Origin: Plantago ovata
Lineage: Eukaryota; Streptophyta; Magnoliopsida; Lamiales; Plantaginaceae
Direction of reading: 5' to 3'
DNA: 64,000 nucleotides
Assembly (NCBI GenBank): GCA_028274465.1
Contig: CM051457.1
Coordinates: 107,259,982 to 107,323,981 of the forward strand
Shown here piece by piece: positions 59,559-64,000 of this stretch (its first letter is position 1; each line of letters opens with the position of its first letter). The notes under the pieces are model-generated. The model made no database searches. It had not been told where the DNA came from and saw only the letters and a list, made by a program, of their open reading frames with translations. Both the position numbers and the translations under genes were made by a program.

Positions 59559-60728
59559 ATGAATCACGCCAAAGAAGGAAGACTTCAAGATGGTCTATTT
59601 TATATTTTTGGGAAGAGGAAAGCTTCCATGAACGTTTTTATTTTCAAAAGACCATCTAAAAATATTTTTTACAAGAAGTCTGTCCTAAAGTTTTCTCTTC
59701 GGAATTGTTTTTCTAAACCTTATGCTAACAACTTGCGGGAGCGAGTCAATTTTTGTTTCTTATCTAGCATTAAAGGTAAAGATCCAGCAGAAGAGAAAAG
59801 AACAACAGAAACAAAGGATGCAACTGCTCTTTTTATCTCAATAGGAGATGTTGATGAATTTAGTGATGGTGTTGACCAGCGGCGCTGCACAACTCCTACC
59901 TCAACACCAGAGCAAAGATTTAATTTTGATTTTTCTTACATCCATTGTTTCTATAGTGTTGTTTTTAATGCAGGACACCTCCGGGAGAATGCAGAGGTGC
60001 TGAAAACTCCTATGAGCTCTAGCGTGAAGATCAGTAAAGAAGGCGAAGGTGAAAGTGTTGATCCCACTCTCTACAGATCCATGATTGGTAGCTTTCTATA
60101 TCTATCAGCCTGTATACCCGATATTATGTATGCGGTATGTGTGTGTGCTAGGTATCAGTCTGATCCCAAAACCACCCACCTAAATGCTGTCAAGAGAATC
60201 CTTAGGTATATTTCTGGCACCATTGAACTTGGTATATGGTATACTAGAGATACTTCTTTACAACTTGTTAGTTTTTCTAATTCTGATTGGGCTGGAGATC
60301 TTGATGATAGGAAGTCTACTAGTGGAGGATGTTTTTATTTAGGAAATAACTTGGTTTCTTGGTTTAGCAAAAAGCAAAATTGTGTCTCATTGTCTAGAGC
60401 TGAGTCTGAGTATGTTGCCGCTGGTAGTGGTGCCACGCATCTTCTTTGGCTTAGATCTATGTTATCTGATTATGGTCTTAAATGTGAGTCAGTTTTATTA
60501 TTATGTGATAACTTAAGTGCAATACATTTGTCCCATAACCCGGTTCATCATTCTAGGTCTAAGCATATAGACATAAGACATCATTTTTTGAGAGAACTTG
60601 TTGAGGCCAACATTCTAAGTATGGATCATATAGAAACAACCAACCAACTTGCTGATCTGTTCACCAAGCCCTTAGATACTGAGAGATTTCTAAGTCTTAG
60701 GAGGTCTCTTGGTCTTTGCTTTCATTAA
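59559..60728 (+). CDS. Fused frame of non-autonomous element: gag start, unrelated linker, RNase H
   Basis: 389 codons from ATG 59559, placed 53 bp after the LTR where gag normally begins (MNHAKEGRLQDGLF). Residues about 15-150 match no retroelement domain I know. From about residue 155 the frame joins the end of copia reverse transcriptase (DPTLYRSMIGSFLYLSACIP) and a complete RNase H-type region (SNSDWAGDLDDRKSTSGG, SRAESEYVAAG, LLLCDNLSAIHLSHNP) to the usual C-terminus (QLADLFTKPLD). The first acidic site is NSDWAGD, where D-S/A-D is common. The internal deletion left one long open frame. Whether the product has a role, or the frame is simply young, is open. Confidence 0.8.
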   Translation: MNHAKEGRLQDGLFYIFGKRKASMNVFIFKRPSKNIFYKKSVLKFSLRNCFSKPYANNLRERVNFCFLSSIKGKDPAEEKRTTETKDATALFISIGDVDEFSDGVDQRRCTTPTSTPEQRFNFDFSYIHCFYSVVFNAGHLRENAEVLKTPMSSSVKISKEGEGESVDPTLYRSMIGSFLYLSACIPDIMYAVCVCARYQSDPKTTHLNAVKRILRYISGTIELGIWYTRDTSLQLVSFSNSDWAGDLDDRKSTSGGCFYLGNNLVSWFSKKQNCVSLSRAESEYVAAGSGATHLLWLRSMLSDYGLKCESVLLLCDNLSAIHLSHNPVHHSRSKHIDIRHHFLRELVEANILSMDHIETTNQLADLFTKPLDTERFLSLRRSLGLCFH

Positions 60729-61876
60729 AGTTAGGAGTCGACCAGGGGTTAGCTTAACACCACAGTTAACTCCTGTAGAATGCATGTGGTGTGCGTGTGT
60801 CATTTTTTTTATTTTTTGATTTTTCCTTTTTTGTGTGTCTGTGTGTATGTGAAAACGCATGAATCTTTGTGACTTTGTGATCAGTCTATGTACTATGTTG
60901 CAAGTAAGCTAGAAGTTTGGCTTTCTGGAATGCATAAGTGAAAGTGATTTCCCTAAAAAGTAATAGTCCCTGTTGACACCTTATTTTGCTCATTATTGGA
61001 AGCCCTCTCCTGGAGCTTGAGCAGCTCACAATAATATGAATGACAGTCAGTCTTTCATTAGGAACCTTGAATTTTCTTTGCATATTATATGCCTTTTCAC
61101 AGGAGAAAGAGCACATAGGGGCCTTGAATTTCCTATGTAGCTAAACAAGTGCCGCAAAGGTCCGAAAGTCAAGGAAAGTAAAACTTGTCTCTGGTTTTCT
61201 GGCAATCTTTGGGTCTCAAGTCTATGAAGGTTTGGAAAGAAACAAAAGCAAAAAGCTGCATTAAATAAATAATGAACAGCACAAACAAAAAAATATATAT
61301 TTTTGCAAATTCACCCATGGACATTGCACTGAGATTTAAACAAAGACCAGAAAGCAACTTGTTTCAAACGTCTTCTAAAAATTTCAGGTGAAAAATACAG
61401 GTGAGGCTTTTATAAATATGGGAGTTTCTTGATCGCGTGTTGACCTGGAAGTTGAGCAACTCCTTACCCAACACCTCTGGACTGATTGTGAATTTTCTAT
61501 GTGATTTCATAAATGTGTTTTTTTATTATTTTTATTATTTGTTGAGTCTAAAATTCTTAGGTTGTGGTGTTTTGTTGGTTATTCATATAGGTTGTGTTAA
61601 GGGGGAGAGTACATTATGCATGGGGTTGGAAATTTTGTTTTCTGTTACATTAAGAAATTGTGTTATTTCTTAAATACAAAATATCCTCCCTTAGTTTAAT
61701 TCCTAAAATTTATTTCTTTGTTCTGATCTTGAATTTGTTTCAAAAATATTTTTTTTTATTTGGTATACCATATATCTTGTTTTTTGGTGCTAACCATTTT
61801 TTTTCAGATATATTTTATCTCAAATATACCAACATTATTTTTAGGAGGATCTTGACACTATTTAGGATTTAGCTAG
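60729..61876 (+). other. Untranslated middle part of the non-autonomous element
   Basis: 1.1 kb between the RNase H stop and the second open frame. AT-rich; no domain was recognised on either strand. Confidence 0.5.
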
Positions 61877-62275
61877 CATATTACCCTACCCAAACACTAC
61901 CTTCCCAATTCCCACTCAAACACTTCATTCTCGTCTCTCTCTCTCGCTCTCGTCTTCTCACCTTACCGTAACCCCCAAAAACCTGATACCTCAACTCCTC
62001 CTTCGGCTACTGCTCCGGCTACTGCACCTACTGTCCCATCTTCGTCTGCTGCTGCTTATGAGTTTCTCCATGGAATTCCGCCTTCAGCAAATGCATTGGC
62101 TATTTTGGATGGAGTGATTGCTGCTAAAAGAGCTCAATTGGTTGCGGTTCAAGCTGAACTTGATGGTCTCTTAAGCTTCAACGAAATCTTGGGTTTTGCT
62201 TCTACTGGCCACCAAGGGGGAGACAGTGGTACAAGGGGAGAAGATGTTGCAACTCAGGGGGAGAACCAAGTTTGA
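61877..62275 (+). CDS. Met-less open frame between pol and the 3' LTR
   Basis: 132 codons are open from after a TAG at 61874 to TGA at 62273-62275, with no methionine in frame. The text starts His-rich/Ser-rich, then has a Pro/Ala/Thr/Ser stretch, then the better-formed segments YEFLHGIPPSANALAILDG and AAKRAQLVAVQAELDGLLSF, and ends Gly-rich and acidic. Base composition is GC-richer than its surroundings. Some copia lineages carry an extra frame here, but I cannot assign it. It could be a remnant C-terminus, a spliced product, or a captured host fragment. Confidence 0.4.
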   Translation, partial: HITLPKHYLPNSHSNTSFSSLSLALVFSPYRNPQKPDTSTPPSATAPATAPTVPSSSAAAYEFLHGIPPSANALAILDGVIAAKRAQLVAVQAELDGLLSFNEILGFASTGHQGGDSGTRGEDVATQGENQV

Positions 62276-62585
62276 AGATGAGAGGTGATATGAGAATATG
62301 AGAGTTCTGGACTGAAGATACTGATTCTGGATTGTTTTTTTTTCTAACTTTTTCTTTTTCTTATTCCTTCTTTTGAACTCTATTTGTGCTCTTGGAGACT
62401 GTTCCGAGTTTCTACATTTATATGTAATATTGACAGTATGTTCTATGCTAAGTAGTTTCTGCATGTGTTTAAGGCTTTAGGATTTAGTTAGTATTTATGT
62501 GCTTATCTGTTCTATGTGTTAGATTGCTCTAATAATGTGTGACAGGTATGCATGGTGTCAAGTAAAAGGCAAAACAGGGGGAGAT

Positions 62586-63559
62586 TGTAAGTGTATGTGT
62601 TTTTACACTGGAGTTGACCAAGGAGTTATCCTTGGAGTTAACCTGTCTGGTTAACTCCTATATTTGTCAACAATACACTTAACGAATTTATACTGTGTTT
62701 TACCTTTACTTAACTACTAACTAGTTCCACAGCTATAGATATTTATTGTGTGCAGGAAACTAGCTTCTAGAATGTGTCAATAGGAAGAAGTTGTTTCTGA
62801 CTAGGAAAGGAAGAAGAAAAACAGAGCATGAAAGCGTTTGGATAAAGGAGAAAGAATCCAAGTAGGAATACAATTTCTATTGGATAAAGGAGGACGAAAT
62901 CATGTCCAGATTCAGAGTTTGAAGTCGTTCAAAGTTGATGTCGTGTTTAGCTAAATAGTATGAACGTGTTTCCTGATTGGATTCGCTCAGTACTTTGCTA
63001 AATAGTAGGGAAGCGATCCGCTATCCGTTCAAGCACTTCGCTACTATTTATATGTCAACATCAACGATGAAGAAGACACATCTCGAGAGCAAGAAATTTA
63101 CAACCAAAGAATTCGTTTAGAGTCTTTCTAGTTTAGTTGTTTGTTTTTGAGTCTTTATACTAGTTTATATTCTAGATCTCTCTAACAACGTATTGAGAAT
63201 AGAATAGATAGATTGGGTTCTATATCATCGTGAGGTGACTAGTATTGTTTCAGCTAAGATAGAATAGGGAGTATACAGCGTTGTACAAACATATTCTTCT
63301 TAGTGGTTTTTCTGCCTTGACTGGGCATCAAGCAAGCTATCCAAAGCTGCTTGAAAATTTACAAACACAGGTTCTTATTTACTTTCCGCTGTGCTTAATA
63401 TTCTGATATATATTACTTGTGTTTGTCTGACTAATCTGCAGGTAGTAGTTGTGGATTACTGAGGTGTTATCGTACGAGTTGTTCAACCTCATCGATAACT
63501 CCTGCTTACTGGCGAATTGTTCCTATTAACAAGTTATTATCGATCCTTATATTATTTCA
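62586..63559 (+). repeat. 3' LTR of the non-autonomous element
   Basis: 974 bp. It matches the left LTR almost perfectly and is followed directly by the target duplication GTCAA. Confidence 0.95.
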
Positions 63560-63564
63560 GTCAA

Positions 63565-64000
63565 TTTGGTAGTATGTCTGATGCATGTAAACAAAAAGAA
63601 AACTTATGTGACAGAAAGGAATATGGACAATCTTGAAAATCCAAGAGAGGTATAGTTATGTCATATAGTTATATGCCGTCTATATGCCAACGCTTTTCGT
63701 TTGTGTCCCTTGCTTACCGTGTCGTAATATTATATTTAATGTTTCTGTTCTGCAGGTGACAGTAATCTTATTCCATTTGCTATCAACTGGTATCAAATGT
63801 GTTATGCCTCAGCTCAACAGATGAGCGGATAATTGCTGGAATTGGAGAGGTTGTGTGTCTTGTAGTCCTCCAGAAATACTGAAAGACGTTTTTTTTTTTC
63901 GTGACACTCTGAAGAGCGCAAGAAATAAATTGTTCAACATGGATGAGCTGCTTTTATCCAACGATTCCTCTGTTGTTATGTACGACCTCCTGGAGCATGA
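63565..64000 (+). other. Unassigned host DNA at the window edge
   Basis: At the right edge a frame reads SARNKLFNMDELLLSNDSSV then VMYDLLEH and runs to the window end. It has the look of a coding exon but I do not recognise it. An acceptor-like 'ttctgcag' lies at about 63750. It may belong to the same host gene as the SLY1-like exon or to a different one. Confidence 0.35.

Larger units (their letters stand above)
58513..63559 (+). mobile_element. Very recent non-autonomous copia-type LTR retrotransposon
   Basis: Complete element: LTRs 58513-59505 and 62586-63559 start TGTAAG and end TTTCA, and are flanked by the perfect 5-bp duplication GTCAA (58508-58512 and 63560-63564). The LTRs differ by three substitutions seen by eye plus one 19-bp tandem insertion in the left copy. 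'attggcatctagagctt' after the left LTR is the primer-site region, and 'aacagggggagat' precedes the right LTR. The 3.08-kb interior lacks most of gag, protease, integrase and the reverse transcriptase core, so it must have been mobilised by enzymes supplied in trans. Confidence 0.95.

Overview
This is a eudicot-like plant nuclear segment. The evidence is AT-rich DNA, multi-exon GT-AG genes that closely match angiosperm families, and a heavy load of plant transposons (Ty1/copia, Ty3/gypsy, L1, MITEs, hAT-like and Helitron-like elements). The species cannot be named from sequence alone. Two 100-N runs (8339-8438 and 29723-29822) are assembly gaps of unknown true size.

Three substantial host genes could be modelled exon by exon. 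(1) 14576-10267, minus strand: a PRD3/PAIR1-type meiotic double-strand-break factor with 13 coding exons and 429 codons. It carries a tandem triplication of a small exon and a 10-residue tandem duplication in its central region. (2) 22562-25838, plus strand: a PUB32/PUB33-type protein (USP domain, coiled coil, kinase). It stops just after the kinase, so the usual C-terminal U-box is absent, and exon 5 has a one-base frame inconsistency. (3) 30478-40189, plus strand: an intact 18-exon half-size ABCA transporter of the ABCA7 type (938 codons). It is divergently paired, 412 bp apart, with the first exon of an ABCA2-type gene that runs into the second gap. A short exon resembling SLY1 (Sec1/Munc18 family) lies at 58172-58318. 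A tRNA-Lys(CTT)-like gene with a 3-nt deletion lies at 16100-16169.

Layout: 1-9.8 kb is gene-free and repeat-rich (L1 tails, Helitron-like copies, a Stowaway-type MITE). 9.8-14.6 kb is PRD3. 14.6-22.5 kb is intergenic, with the tRNA, LTR remnants, a 1.35-kb hAT-like element and a MITE. 22.5-25.9 kb is the kinase gene. 26.6-29.7 kb is a decayed Ty3/gypsy element carrying a nested MITE and cut by the gap. 29.8-40.2 kb is the ABCA pair. 40.4-45.6 kb is an old inverted copia element. 47.5-64 kb is a transposon pile-up: a second Helitron-like copy, a truncated copia flanked by an exact 40-bp duplication, a recent full-length copia with several frameshifts, and a very recent non-autonomous LTR element with a perfect 5-bp target duplication. 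The last three may lie in one disrupted host gene.

No operon-like or defence-like system is present. The most unusual items are the PRD3 exon triplication, the PUB-type kinase without a U-box, the truncated copia with its 40-bp duplication, and the recent deletion-derivative LTR element that keeps a fused gag-start/RNase H frame and a second Met-less open frame.
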